Assembly: GCF_020179755.1 (NCBI RefSeq)
Contig: NZ_JAIUCY010000014.1
Span: 52,479-116,478 of the forward strand
Direction of reading: 5' to 3'
DNA length: 64,000 bases
Source: Herbaspirillum sp. alder98
Lineage (GTDB): Bacteria > Pseudomonadota > Gammaproteobacteria > Burkholderiales > Burkholderiaceae_D
Under the pieces are notes generated by a model. The model worked only from the letters and a program-made list of their open reading frames with translations. It searched no databases and had not been told where the DNA came from. Both the position numbers and the translations under genes were made by a program. Shown here in pieces: positions 44,001-54,874 of the stretch (position 1 is the stretch's first letter; every line of letters starts with the position of its first letter).

Positions 44001-46173
44001 AAGTCATCCCGGTCGGCAAGCTGCCGCTGAGGCTGTAGCTGTAGGTGGCGGCACCGCCGCTACCGGTGAATACCTGCGAGAACGCAACGCCGACCATCCC
44101 CGACAAGCTGGCGCCCACCGGCGACAGGCTCAGCGTCGGCGCCGCCACCGTGATCGAGACGGTCGCCGCGCTGGAGGTGCCTACGGCATTGGTCGCGGTA
44201 TAGCTGAACGTGTCTGTCCCGGCGTAGCCGATGGTAGGCGTATAGCTGAACGACGACGCGCTGAGCACCGTGATCGTTCCATGCGCGGGGCCGGAGACGA
44301 CGTTCAATGAGGTGGGCGTGCCGCCGGTAGTCGAGATGGGAATGGTGGCGCTGGCATTGTAGGTAACCGAGGCATTGGAGGCGCTGGTCACCGGCGCTCC
44401 CGCGCCCACCGTGACGGCCATGGCCTGTTGGCCAGTGAAATTGTTGCCATCGGTGGCTCTGACAGTGAAGAAATACGTGCCCGCCACGGTCGGTATGCCG
44501 CTGAGCACGCCTGTTGACGGCGCCAGGGTCAATCCGGTCGGCACCGTGCCCGTGCTCACGCTATAGGTATAGCTTCCCGATCCCCCGCTGGCGCTATATT
44601 GCTGGGACACCGGCACGCCCCGCTGGAACGTGGCTGCCACCGCGGATACCGTAATCGTCGGCGCGCTTACATCCAGCGTATAGCTGCGTGCGCCAGTGAC
44701 GGCGGTTCCGGTGGAACTGTCGGTGGCGCTGATGGTAATCGGATAACTGCCGGCCTGGGTCGGTGTGCCCGACAGCCCCCCGCTGACGCTATTGAGGCTC
44801 ACGCCGTTCGGCAGGGTACCGCTGACGCTGTAGGTATAAGGGCCGGCGCCGCCGCTGGCACTGAAGGTCTGGCTGAACGCAGATCCTCCCGTGGCACTTA
44901 GCGTGGTCACGCCGGGCATCACCGTCACCGTCGGCGCCGTCATCGTGACCGACACCGTCGCCGGCGCCGAAGTGCCGCCCGGATTGGTCGCTCGATAAGT
45001 GAACGAATCGGGACCGTTATACCCGGTGGCGGGCTTATAGGTGATGGCCGTGCCGTTGACCGTCGCGGTGCCGTGGGCGGGCGCGGTCCCGATCGACACC
45101 GAGGCGGCGGTGCCACCGCTGAGCACCAGCGTCACCGGCGTCGCATTGGCGTTATAAGTCACGTTGACGCTGGCCGCACCCGCTATCGGTGGCGGCGGCA
45201 ACGGATCGATGACGAAGCTGTAGGTGGCCGAGGCGGTCTCGGTTGCCGTGCCGGTGGTGCTGTCCTTGGCCACGAACCTGACCGACGTGGTGCCGGCGGT
45301 GGTGGGCGTGCCCGAGATCAGGCCGGTCGTGCTCAGCTGCAGGCCCGGGGGCAGGCTGAAACCGCCGTCGACGACATAGGTGTAGGGAGCAGTACCGCCG
45401 CTACTGCTCAGTTGCTGGGAGTACGCGACGCTGACCATCCCATTGGGCAAGGTTGCCGGGGTGGTGACCAGTGTCGCGCTGCCGACTGCCATCTGGTAGC
45501 CCCGGGTAACCGTATAAGGCGTGGGAGAGGTCGAGTCGGTCGACCTGACTGAAAAGTTATAGGTAGCGCGCTCAGTGGGCGTGCCGGAGAACGTTCCGTT
45601 GGCATTCATGCTGATGCCGGCCGGCAATGACCCGGTCGCCAAGACATAGGTGTAGGGCGCGGTACCGCCGGTGGTATTCAATTGCTGGGAAAAACTCTGG
45701 CCGATCGTTGGACTGGCAGAGACTGTCGGCGACATCACCAGGGGCGTAGGCGGCGCAGTGATGGTGATGTTGAAGGTCATCACGTTCAGACTGTCGTCCG
45801 AGACGGTGAACGTATCCGAGGTCGCGCCGAGACCGTCACTGGAATAGGTGATATAGCCGTCGCGGCCACCACCGACGTTGTCCCCCTCGACGCGGCCATG
45901 GGATGGGGCCGTGATGACACCAGCCCAGCCGAAGTCCGAGCAGTGGTTGATATTGAACGTAATCTGGACTTGCTGCCCCGAGACCACGGTGGCGCTGATG
46001 GTGCCGCAAGGCGATACGGCGGCATGGGCCGGGTTGAACCAGCTGGCCACCATCAGCAACAGCCATGCGCTTGCCATCGCAGCACTACGTCGCCCTACCG
46101 CACCGGCGACACGCAACAAGGTCGACGAAAATATGGAAAAGCGATTTTCGCCGCCCTGGTTGTGTTGATACAT
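41029..46173 (-). CDS. Large autotransporter adhesin with alternating Ig-like repeats
   Basis: 1714 residues. A long signal region (residues 1-51, ending WFNPAHAAVS) resembles extended autotransporter signal peptides. The passenger (about 52-1420) carries seven He_PIG-type repeats (for example GGTAPYTYVLATGSLPAGIS, then SGTPTERATYNF) mixed with seven Big_9/cadherin-like repeats (HGTATVNGTAITYKPATGYN, then DSFTYRATNPGGTSAPATVS). The C-terminal 270 residues are an autotransporter barrel (FTTNGVSMGADYRINDQLTV, ending in YSSVLFGVNVPLR). The GC-rich repeats at DNA level could recombine. Function in surface adhesion or biofilm is inferred from architecture. Divergent from the collar-protein genes. 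Confidence 0.9.
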   Translation of the reverse strand: MYQHNQGGENRFSIFSSTLLRVAGAVGRRSAAMASAWLLLMVASWFNPAHAAVSPCGTISATVVSGQQVQITFNINHCSDFGWAGVITAPSHGRVEGDNVGGGRDGYITYSSDGLGATSDTFTVSDDSLNVMTFNITITAPPTPLVMSPTVSASPTIGQSFSQQLNTTGGTAPYTYVLATGSLPAGISMNANGTFSGTPTERATYNFSVRSTDSTSPTPYTVTRGYQMAVGSATLVTTPATLPNGMVSVAYSQQLSSSGGTAPYTYVVDGGFSLPPGLQLSTTGLISGTPTTAGTTSVRFVAKDSTTGTATETASATYSFVIDPLPPPPIAGAASVNVTYNANATPVTLVLSGGTAASVSIGTAPAHGTATVNGTAITYKPATGYNGPDSFTYRATNPGGTSAPATVSVTMTAPTVTVMPGVTTLSATGGSAFSQTFSASGGAGPYTYSVSGTLPNGVSLNSVSGGLSGTPTQAGSYPITISATDSSTGTAVTGARSYTLDVSAPTITVSAVAATFQRGVPVSQQYSASGGSGSYTYSVSTGTVPTGLTLAPSTGVLSGIPTVAGTYFFTVRATDGNNFTGQQAMAVTVGAGAPVTSASNASVTYNASATIPISTTGGTPTSLNVVSGPAHGTITVLSASSFSYTPTIGYAGTDTFSYTATNAVGTSSAATVSITVAAPTLSLSPVGASLSGMVGVAFSQVFTGSGGAATYSYSLSGSLPTGMTFSAGTLSGVPTQAGSFPITVTTQDSSTGLGPFSTSRNYTLTIGAPSLGISPSVLTAPEVGISYSQQLSTSGGVTPYTYVVSTGTLPSGLSLSSTGLITGIPTAAGPYNFSVTSTDASSFAVTANYSGSVGAGKPVAGNASAPVAYGSSGNSIAAVLSGGVATSLGVTTAPAHGVATVNGATGFSYTPTAGYYGTDSFSYTATNAVGTSGIATVSITVAAPTVVITPSTTWSASQGSSYAQTLTWSGGSAPYSTISVTGLPSGLTFSTNTTAAMISGIPTQNGSFSVTASATDSSTPTPVVKSQVFTLVVGQAVPVAVADSATTNANQAVTIPVTTNDSGAITSVMVTTGPTHGTAVVSGLSVLYTPVTNYFGGDSFTYTATGPGGTSTAAAVSVTVTALGVPTSAPQSAAVQPGQSVTLHVGAAAANGPITTVLVVGAPSSGSATVNGSDIIYTAAAGFSGTVQFSYTLSNAFGTSAPISATVSVGAVPVAANQSGSGAAASTVLVNLMTGATGGPFTAATLGAMTPSNAGTAVIVDTGSGSNHVYQLRFTAAAAFAGNVTISYTLANLGGTSSAATVNITIAARTSAANDVQVKGIVAAHGQSANRFATAQLGNFSRRLESLHGSGWAPSSFGLGFAQPTAPVKPLLAQWSEDEVDRVVGSPLQTGMRRVGWPLTSQRDPASRVESKLAAASSKEVSALPELPARPDQARQELSLWIAGTVDFGQRNARGQQEGFRFTTNGVSMGADYRINDQLTVGAGVGYSRDRSDIGENGSKSIGQSVVAALYGSVRPTPNIFVDGMLGYGALSFDSTRYVTDDGSLASGQRSGRQVFVALAGGYEFRGENWLWSPYGKIDLASTTLAQYTETAAANNALTYFKQRVRTSSGTLGLRSEGQYLSRVGTWTPRGRIEYRRQFSGAGEAGIAYADLASSGPAYVIRSDDSFTGNWTAGMGARLLMPNGISLIVDYSTNLNVGQGRYSSVLFGVNVPLR

Positions 46174-46466
46174 GCATCCCCCTGGATGATGGTGTTATTT
46201 TTATAAACCTTGCTGCGATGAAATCGCATTCATCCGCCTGCGATACCCTCGTGAGTACCAGCTTCTATTCGCTTTTTTTCCACGCGATTCTATTTCAGCT
46301 TTTCTTTCCGACTTGACCGTGCGTCTCACCTTTTTCCAAATTCCCTAAAAAAATAAAATAAATATTTGAGCTCGGGAATTACGCTTGACTCGCTATTTTT
46401 GGTTCCATATCCTTGCGAAAAATCAGGGGAATCCGTCACCGACCGGATTGAATGGAGAACAAGAAA

Positions 46467-47006
46467 ATGGATGATGAATACTATTTGGGGCAGATCATCG
46501 CTACCGGCTTTGGCTTCGTCCCGAGAAACTTTGCGCCGTGCAACGGACAACTGCTCTCGATCAATACCTACCCGAAGCTGTTTGCACTGATCGGCAATCG
46601 CTATGGGGGCGATGGCACCAGCAATTTCGCCGTACCTGACCTGCGGGGCAGGACTCCGGTAGGGGCCGGCGCTTCGCTCGACGAAACCTGGCAGCCCGAT
46701 CCGTACAAGAGCGGCGCGCGTGATGGCGTCGAAACCTTCACGCTGGAGGCCAGTCATCTGCCGGGGCACACGCACGAGCTCCATGCATCCAAGGCGCTCA
46801 AGGCTAACTTGCGCAATCCGGTGGGCAACCTGCTTGGCACCATCAATGAGCGAAAGTTATATCGCACGGCCAACTCGAAAATGATCCGCCTGGTCGACAA
46901 TGCCGTGAGCAACGTCGGCAACAATGCCGAGCATGAGAACATGCAGCCGTTCCAGGTAATCAGCTTCTGCATTGCCCTGGATGGGCTCACCCCGCCACGC
47001 CCATGA
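46467..47006 (+). CDS. Phage tail-collar domain protein 1 (microcystin-dependent protein type)
   Basis: 179 residues. The collar motif is YLGQIIATGFGFVPRNFAPC, NGQLLSINTYPKLFALIGNR and YGGDGTSNFAVPDLRGRTPV, the classical repeat of these proteins. ATG 46467 has GGAG nine bases before it; ATG 46452 adds five residues. It is the first of three tandem paralogs. No other phage genes are nearby, so a prophage origin is not supported; such proteins also occur as stand-alone secreted or surface proteins of unknown role. Confidence 0.88.
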   Translation: MDDEYYLGQIIATGFGFVPRNFAPCNGQLLSINTYPKLFALIGNRYGGDGTSNFAVPDLRGRTPVGAGASLDETWQPDPYKSGARDGVETFTLEASHLPGHTHELHASKALKANLRNPVGNLLGTINERKLYRTANSKMIRLVDNAVSNVGNNAEHENMQPFQVISFCIALDGLTPPRP

Positions 47007-47048
47007 TGGTCCCCTCTTTCCCACACGCTTCAGACAGGACGGTCTGCC

Positions 47049-47594
47049 ATGCCTAGCCCCATGCTCGGAGAAATTCGCATGTTCGCCTTCAGCAAAGCCC
47101 CCAGCAAGTGGCTCTTGTGTGATGGCAGCATGCTCAAGATCAGCGAATATCAGGATCTGTTCATGCTGCTGGGAACCAGCTATGGCGGCGACGGTGCCGA
47201 GACATTCCAGTTACCCGACATGCGTGGACGCGTTCCGCTGCATCAGGGCCAGGGCGTTTCCGCGACCGGCAACCTGAGCAAACGCGTGCTGGGCAGATGG
47301 GGTGGATTGGAGAAGGTCACGCTGGATAGCGCGCACATACCGGTTCACTCGCATGGGTTCTGGGTAAGCAGCGATCTGGCAGATAACACCAGTCCTGACG
47401 GCCGACTGCTGGCCAGGGGTGACAACGAAAACCTCTACGTCGCCCCAGCGAAAATCGGCAGCGCGGTGTCGGGCGTGACGGCGACCGCGACGACCTCGGC
47501 CGCAGGTGGATCGAAGGCACATGAAAACATGATGCCGACGCTGACCGTGTCGTATTGCATCTGCGCCGACGGATTCTTTCCGCCGCGCGCCTGA
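47049..47594 (+). CDS. Phage tail-collar domain protein 2
   Basis: 181 residues. Opens MPSPMLGEIRMFAFSKAPSK and shares YGGDGAETFQLPDMRGRVPL and the C-terminal HENMMPTLTVSYCICADGFF with its neighbours. It follows protein 1 by 42 bp. The central 60 residues differ among the three, which suggests different binding faces. Confidence 0.88.
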   Translation: MPSPMLGEIRMFAFSKAPSKWLLCDGSMLKISEYQDLFMLLGTSYGGDGAETFQLPDMRGRVPLHQGQGVSATGNLSKRVLGRWGGLEKVTLDSAHIPVHSHGFWVSSDLADNTSPDGRLLARGDNENLYVAPAKIGSAVSGVTATATTSAAGGSKAHENMMPTLTVSYCICADGFFPPRA

Positions 47595-47620
47595 GCCTTC
47601 CCTAATGGAGAACTGCGAGC

Positions 47621-48184
47621 ATGGCATTCATCGGTGAAATTCAACTATTCAGTTTTGGCTACGCGCCCCCTGGCTGGGTTGCCTGCAACGGCACCCTGCT
47701 CCAGACGAAAGATTTTTCGGCGCTCTTTTCCCTGATCGGAAACAGTTATGGCGGCGATGGAAAGAGCAACTTTCGCGTGCCGAACCTGAGCGCAAGGGCA
47801 GCTTGTGGTCAGGGACAATGGCGTGACCAGTCGATGCGAAAAATCGGCGATGCGGTCGGCGTGAACCACGTGACGCTGGAAGGCATTCATGCGCCGAAAC
47901 ATAACCATGGCCTGAATTTCTTCAACATCCCGACCAGTATCGATCCTGACACGGGCAAGGTCATCGACAACCGCGCAAACGTGCCGGTCGAGGGCTACAG
48001 CCTTGCGGTCCCCGACACCCCGATGTTCGTGAAAGATGACCAGCTCTCGACCATGACCAATACGATGGACGCATTCGTAGGCGGCGGCGACTCGCACGAA
48101 AACCGACAGCCCTTCACGGCGCTCGATTACTACATTCTTGCCGCGGCCGCGCGCAGCGGTGCTGTTTTCCCTACGTTCGACTAG
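47621..48184 (+). CDS. Phage tail-collar domain protein 3
   Basis: 187 residues. MAFIGEIQLFSFGYAPPGWV, CNGTLLQTKDFSALFSLIGN and YGGDGKSNFRVPNLSARAAC show the collar module. ATGGAGAACTGCGAGC lies before the start, the same arrangement as before protein 1. It ends the operon; the stem downstream is a terminator for the opposite strand. Export route not visible (no signal peptide). Confidence 0.88.
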   Translation: MAFIGEIQLFSFGYAPPGWVACNGTLLQTKDFSALFSLIGNSYGGDGKSNFRVPNLSARAACGQGQWRDQSMRKIGDAVGVNHVTLEGIHAPKHNHGLNFFNIPTSIDPDTGKVIDNRANVPVEGYSLAVPDTPMFVKDDQLSTMTNTMDAFVGGGDSHENRQPFTALDYYILAAAARSGAVFPTFD

Positions 48185-48208
48185 CCTGCCGGCAGCCCTT
48201 TCAGCCAT

Positions 48209-48237
48209 GAAAAAGGGGCGCGTAAGTCACGCGCCCC
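48209..48237 (-). terminator. Terminator of the DMT exporter gene
   Basis: On the minus strand GGGGCGCGT pairs with ACGCGCCCC around five bases, followed by TTTTT. It lies about 40 bases beyond the exporter stop. Confidence 0.85.
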
Positions 48238-48278
48238 GATACTGCAGAACAGGTTCCCGACACCCCGAAAATCCCCCC

Positions 48279-49232
48279 TTACCTGACTGCCTGGCGACGC
48301 CAGTTCATGCCCGGTATCGCTGGCAGCAACAAGCCCATGCACAGCAGCCCCATGCCCAGCAACAGATCGGGCGACAGGGTCTCGCCGAAAATCATCGATG
48401 ACAGCGCCAGGCCGACCACCGGCACCCCCAGCATGCACACCGACACCGTCACCGGCGACAGCCGTTGCGTCATCTGCAGCACGATCAGGAAGGTCAAGGC
48501 GGTGGCCAGCGGGCCGGTGTAGCCGATGACATACCAGGAGTGCGTGTCTTGCAGGAAGCTCGGCGCCCCTTCGAACAGGAATGCGATCAGGCACAGCGGC
48601 ACGCCGGCGACCAGGGTCTGCCACGGCAACAGGTCGAAATTGAGTTTGACGCCGGGCGTCAGCTTGATCTGCAGGATGTTCATCGCCCACGACAACGAAG
48701 CCACGCCCAGCATCAGGTAACCGATCATGCTGTGCAGGTCTGCATGCAGCAGCGCGGGCAGGACGATCACGGCCATGCCGGCGTAGCTGCATACGGTCGC
48801 CATCGATTGCTGCGGACTAAGTTTTTGCTTCAGCACCAGCGCCGCGCCCGGCACCACCCAGATCGATGTGGCATAAGCAATCAGCGAAGCGCGCCCGGGC
48901 ATGACGAAGTGCAGTGCGCCGGTGACCAGGGCCGTAAACAAACCCATCTGCAACACCCCCACGCCGATCACGATCGGCCATTCGGCACGCGTGGGCATGC
49001 GCAATTTGCCAATGCACAGGGCGATGACAAAGCTCAATACGGCTGCCGAGAAGAAGCGACTGGCGGCGAACCACAGCGGGGGAATGTACTGGCTGCCGAA
49101 TTTCATGACCGGCCAGTTGCCACCCCAGATGCAGATCGCCACGACCACGCATACCAGGAACCAGCCGCTGATGGGCTTACTGGCCTTGATGCTGGGGGAA
49201 AGTGCGCGGGTGGGCGCGGTGGCGGTCGACAT
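48279..49232 (-). CDS. EamA/DMT-family transporter
   Basis: 317 residues with ten predicted spans in two EamA halves (VCVVVAICIWGGNWPVMKFG, and LGVASLSWAMNILQIKLTPG). The conserved start of each half and a Pro near the end of TM3-like segments fit drug/metabolite exporters. The chosen ATG 49232 has GGAG six bases upstream; ATG 49244 is in frame. Substrate unknown. A single gene with its own terminator. Confidence 0.88.
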   Translation of the reverse strand: MSTATAPTRALSPSIKASKPISGWFLVCVVVAICIWGGNWPVMKFGSQYIPPLWFAASRFFSAAVLSFVIALCIGKLRMPTRAEWPIVIGVGVLQMGLFTALVTGALHFVMPGRASLIAYATSIWVVPGAALVLKQKLSPQQSMATVCSYAGMAVIVLPALLHADLHSMIGYLMLGVASLSWAMNILQIKLTPGVKLNFDLLPWQTLVAGVPLCLIAFLFEGAPSFLQDTHSWYVIGYTGPLATALTFLIVLQMTQRLSPVTVSVCMLGVPVVGLALSSMIFGETLSPDLLLGMGLLCMGLLLPAIPGMNWRRQAVR

Positions 49233-49454
49233 TGCAGGCTCCATGAACGAGGCGGAGGCTGCTGCCGCGGCGACCGCGCGATATCGCTGTTACCGTCGAT
49301 GCTGCAGCGCATCCTAAACGGCGTTCATGGTAGAGAAGAGGTCGCCGTTAGTGCTGCTGAATTCACTGAGCCGGCAGGCTATTTTCAGCACTTAATGCCG
49401 AATTTATTATTAACGACAGATTTAAAATTCGCACAAACCACAATGATGCAGAAT

Positions 49455-49514
49455 ATCCCGCTTCTGGTGCATGCATTGAAGCAATGCATGCACCTGCAGC
49501 AAATCGTGCGGGAT
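49455..49514. repeat. Nested inverted repeat downstream of the Cache chemoreceptor gene
   Basis: GGTGCATGCATTG (49466-49478) and its exact reverse complement (49482-49494) enclose three bases, and an outer pair ATCCCGC (49455-49461) / GCGGGAT (49508-49514) surrounds it. No T run follows on either strand. It lies 17 bp past the chemoreceptor stop, as the 18253-18279 palindrome lies past the other chemoreceptor gene. Confidence 0.7.
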
Positions 49515-49530
49515 CGCCGGCAAGACCGAC

Positions 49531-51156
49531 TTAACGCAGCAAGGCACGGCCCTTGGCCGACAGGCGCGGCGCTGCCGACTGCGGTTCGATCACCGGCGCG
49601 GCGCCTCGCTCCAGCGTGAACACGCCCACCAGTCGCACCAGCTTTTGCGCCTGGTCCTGCAAGGACTGGGCAGCGGCGGCCGCCTGTTCGACCAGCGCTG
49701 CATTCTGCTGGGTGGTCTCGTCCATTTGCGTGATGGCATGACCGACCTGCTCTATGCCGGCGCTCTGCTCGTGGCTGGCGGTGGCGATCTCGCTGACCAC
49801 GGCCGATACGCCATGTATGCTCGACACCACTTCCTGCATGGTCTGTCCCGCGCGTTGCACCAGTTGCGTGCCGGCGTCGACCTTGCCCACCGAATCGTCG
49901 ATCAGGATCTTGATCTCCTTGGCTGCCGCCGCCGAGCGCTGCGCCAACGAACGCACTTCCGAAGCAACCACCGCAAATCCCCGTCCCTGCTCGCCGGCAC
50001 GCGCGGCTTCCACGGCGGCGTTCAGGGCCAGGATGTTGGTCTGGAAGGCGATGCCGTCGATCACGCTGATGATGTCGACGATCTTGCGCGAGGAGTCATT
50101 GATGGAAGCCATTGTCTGCACCACTTCCTGCACCACCTCACCGCCCTGCACTGCCACCTGCGAAGCGCTGCTGGCCAACTTGTTGGCGTTCTGCGCGCTC
50201 TCGGTGTTCTGCTTCACGGTGGCGGTCAGTTGTTCCATGGCCGAGGCGGTCTCTTCGAGCGAGCCGGCCTGTTGCTCGGTCCGCGACGACAGGTCCATGT
50301 TGCCGCTGGCGATTTCATCGACCGAGGTCTTGATGGCCTCGGTGGCGCCCTGGATTCCCTGCACCGTCTCGACCAGGCGGTCTCGCGTGTAGGCCACTGC
50401 CGCCACCAGGCTGCGCTCGTCGCCGGCCTTGGTGTCGATGGCGCCGGTCAAGTCGCCCGAGGCAATCTTGCGCGCCATGTCGGCGGCCGCGCCTGGCTCG
50501 CCACCGATGGAACGGAAGATGTTGCGTGACACCACGCCGGCGATCAGCAACAGCAACACGCCCAGCCCGGCCAGCACCACCACCGCTTGTATCAGCGAGC
50601 GACGGAAATCGGCTTCGATGTCATCCGAGTACACGCTGCAGATCAGGTCCCAGTTCCAGGGCTTGAAGCGCTTGACGAAACCCATCTTGGGGCTGGGCTT
50701 GTCGCTGCCGGGGCGTGGCCACCAATACTCGAGATAACCTTTTCCGGCCGCCGATGTGCCGGTGGCGGCGATCATCTTGTAGAGCTCATTGCCCTTGGCG
50801 TCCTTGAAGTCGATCATGTTGCGGCCATCGAGCTTGGTGTTGATCGGATGCATCACGATCACCGAATCACTACCCACCAGCGTGACATAGCCGTCGCCCG
50901 TATAGCGCTGGTCGCGGATGCGGGCAATGGCGCCCTTCTGAGCTTCCTCGCGCGAAAGCTTGCCTTCGGTTTCCAGCCGGGCGTAGCCGCTGATGACGGT
51001 ATAGGCCATCTCGGTCACGTCTTCGAGCGCGCGCTGACGCTCGGCAATCTGCAGGTCACGGGTCTGATAGGCATGCCATATCGAGAGCGCCAGCAGCGCG
51101 ATCAACGAAAAGACCAGCGGCAACCAGAGTTTTTTCTTCAGGGAAAGATTGTTCAT
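49531..51156 (-). CDS. Methyl-accepting chemotaxis protein with a single Cache sensor
   Basis: 541 residues. TM1 is [20 protein letters not shown], then a periplasmic sCache_2-type domain (residues about 35-185, with [20 protein letters not shown] and [20 protein letters not shown]), TM2 [24 protein letters not shown] and the signalling domain with [20 protein letters not shown]. sCache_2 sensors often bind C2/C3 carboxylic acids (propionate, lactate and similar). The C-terminus SAKGRALLR has no NWETF motif. ATG 51156 chosen. Confidence 0.92.
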   Translation of the reverse strand: MNNLSLKKKLWLPLVFSLIALLALSIWHAYQTRDLQIAERQRALEDVTEMAYTVISGYARLETEGKLSREEAQKGAIARIRDQRYTGDGYVTLVGSDSVIVMHPINTKLDGRNMIDFKDAKGNELYKMIAATGTSAAGKGYLEYWWPRPGSDKPSPKMGFVKRFKPWNWDLICSVYSDDIEADFRRSLIQAVVVLAGLGVLLLLIAGVVSRNIFRSIGGEPGAAADMARKIASGDLTGAIDTKAGDERSLVAAVAYTRDRLVETVQGIQGATEAIKTSVDEIASGNMDLSSRTEQQAGSLEETASAMEQLTATVKQNTESAQNANKLASSASQVAVQGGEVVQEVVQTMASINDSSRKIVDIISVIDGIAFQTNILALNAAVEAARAGEQGRGFAVVASEVRSLAQRSAAAAKEIKILIDDSVGKVDAGTQLVQRAGQTMQEVVSSIHGVSAVVSEIATASHEQSAGIEQVGHAITQMDETTQQNAALVEQAAAAAQSLQDQAQKLVRLVGVFTLERGAAPVIEPQSAAPRLSAKGRALLR

Positions 51157-51416
51157 CGTAGGGGGCGATCGTTGTGGGTGGGAGGGCGCAGTGACATGCG
51201 TCAACCTCGTTATCGGCGCGCCGGCACCCTGGCTAAAGGGTCTGGCGCCGTTATAAATAAGTTAATTTTTTCCCGAATGGCGAGAATGCCTGTTCCGCGC
51301 TTATTCCCTATTGGCTTGGCATTTATTCCGCATTTATGCCGACCGCACAAAGTTATATCCGGATTAGATGCGCCCGCTCCTAAGCTGCGGGCTTCTCAAC
51401 CCGTGGAGTCTTCCGC

Positions 51417-52259
51417 ATGTTCCGCCTCACCCCATCGATTCTTGCCACCCCATCGCGCAACCAGAGCGCACCTACCGAGCAGCAGCGCCTGCGCGACGCC
51501 AACCGCGCCGGTGCGGCTACGCTGGCTGGCGCCGGCCTGTTGCTGGCCATCGCCATGGCGGCGCCTGCCGCCCATGCCGAAGAAGCCGCATCTGCGTTTC
51601 ACCCCAGCGCCAACATCGGCGTGGCCAGTCAATACGTGTTTCGCGGACTGACCCAGACCAATGGCCGCCCGGCGCTGCAAGGCGGCTTTGACCTGAGCCA
51701 TGACAGCGGGCTCTACGGCGGGACATGGATGTCCAATGTCAGCTGGATCAGCGACACCAACCCGGCCGCGTCGGCTTCGCTCGAAGCCGACTTCTATGCC
51801 GGCTGGAAGCCCGCACTGAACGATTGGCTGAACGCCGACATGGGTGTGCTGCGCTACGCCTACCCCGGTAGCTACCCGGTCGGCATGACTCATCCCGACA
51901 CCACTGAACTCTATCTGGGGCTGGATGCCAAATGGATCACCTTCAAGTATTCGTACAGCCTGGGCAACACCTTCGGCGCGGCTGACACCCGCGGCACCAG
52001 TTATGCCGACCTGGGCCTGAGCCATGAGCTGCTTGGCGGCATCACGGGCGTGGCCCATATCGGACGCCAGCGCTACACCGGCGCATCGGCATCGGCCCTG
52101 TCGTACACCGACTGGAAACTCGGCCTGACGCGTGACTTCTCCGGCTATCTGCTGGGTCTGTTCTATACCGACAGCAACGCCAGCGATGCCGGCTATACCC
52201 TGAAGGGCAAGAACATCGGGCGTTCGCAACTGGTGCTGAGCATGACCAAGAGCTTCTGA
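51417..52259 (+). CDS. TorF-family putative outer-membrane porin
   Basis: 280 residues. The barrel starts FHPSANIGVASQYVFRGLTQ, with TNGRPALQGGFDLSHDSGLY and ends SQLVLSMTKSF, the Phe terminus of an outer-membrane barrel. The signal peptide is unusually long (about 54 residues to AAHAEEA), so the start may be too far upstream or the extension is real. GGAG lies before the ATG. It probably forms a small-molecule pore; TorF-family functions are poorly known. Confidence 0.88.
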   Translation: MFRLTPSILATPSRNQSAPTEQQRLRDANRAGAATLAGAGLLLAIAMAAPAAHAEEAASAFHPSANIGVASQYVFRGLTQTNGRPALQGGFDLSHDSGLYGGTWMSNVSWISDTNPAASASLEADFYAGWKPALNDWLNADMGVLRYAYPGSYPVGMTHPDTTELYLGLDAKWITFKYSYSLGNTFGAADTRGTSYADLGLSHELLGGITGVAHIGRQRYTGASASALSYTDWKLGLTRDFSGYLLGLFYTDSNASDAGYTLKGKNIGRSQLVLSMTKSF

Positions 52260-52274
52260 CGCTGACTTGCGTCA
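52257..52274 (+). repeat. Short hairpin at the porin stop codon
   Basis: TGACGC and GCGTCA pair around TGACTT, beginning in the porin stop codon. It has no T run, so termination is not assured. A separate ATCCTAAGGAT palindrome lies at 52302-52312, in the 267-bp gap before katG. Confidence 0.4.
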
Positions 52275-52496
52275 GGACCACCTGGGTGGGGCGATGTATT
52301 GATCCTAAGGATAATTGCCGACTTCCTGAATGGCGCTTATGTTATGTTTTCCGGCATCCATCACAGTCATGCCGGCTCGCATTCATGAGCGCGTTAGTTT
52401 TTGACTAGCGAACTCATCAGGATTTCCAATTTCACGGCCCGATGGTGCCGGTGCTACCATCAATTTTCTGTTGCAGTCCTGTCCCAGGCCAACTGA

Positions 52497-54773
<2,277 letters not shown>

Positions 54774-54798
54774 TCAAGCCGGTTTGCAGCTGGTCGTG

Positions 54799-54833
54799 AA
54801 AACGGCGGGGCCCAAGGGTCCCGCCGTTTTTTT
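54799..54833 (+). terminator. Rho-independent terminator of katG
   Basis: AAAACGGCGGG pairs with CCCGCCGTTTT, followed by a run of seven T in all. It lies 26 bp past the katG stop. Confidence 0.9.
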
Positions 54834-54874
54834 CTGCCTGCAGCGTGTGGTGCTGTTCGCCTGCCGATCGCCGC

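Noticed and set aside
46467..48184. Prophage fragment
   Set aside because: Only collar-domain proteins are present; no integrase, attachment site, capsid or lysis genes nearby.
51210..51217. FliA (sigma-28) promoter of the Cache chemoreceptor (GCCGATAA -10 on the minus strand)
   Set aside because: The -10 match is perfect, but there is no TAAAGTTT-like -35 at 11 bp spacing.
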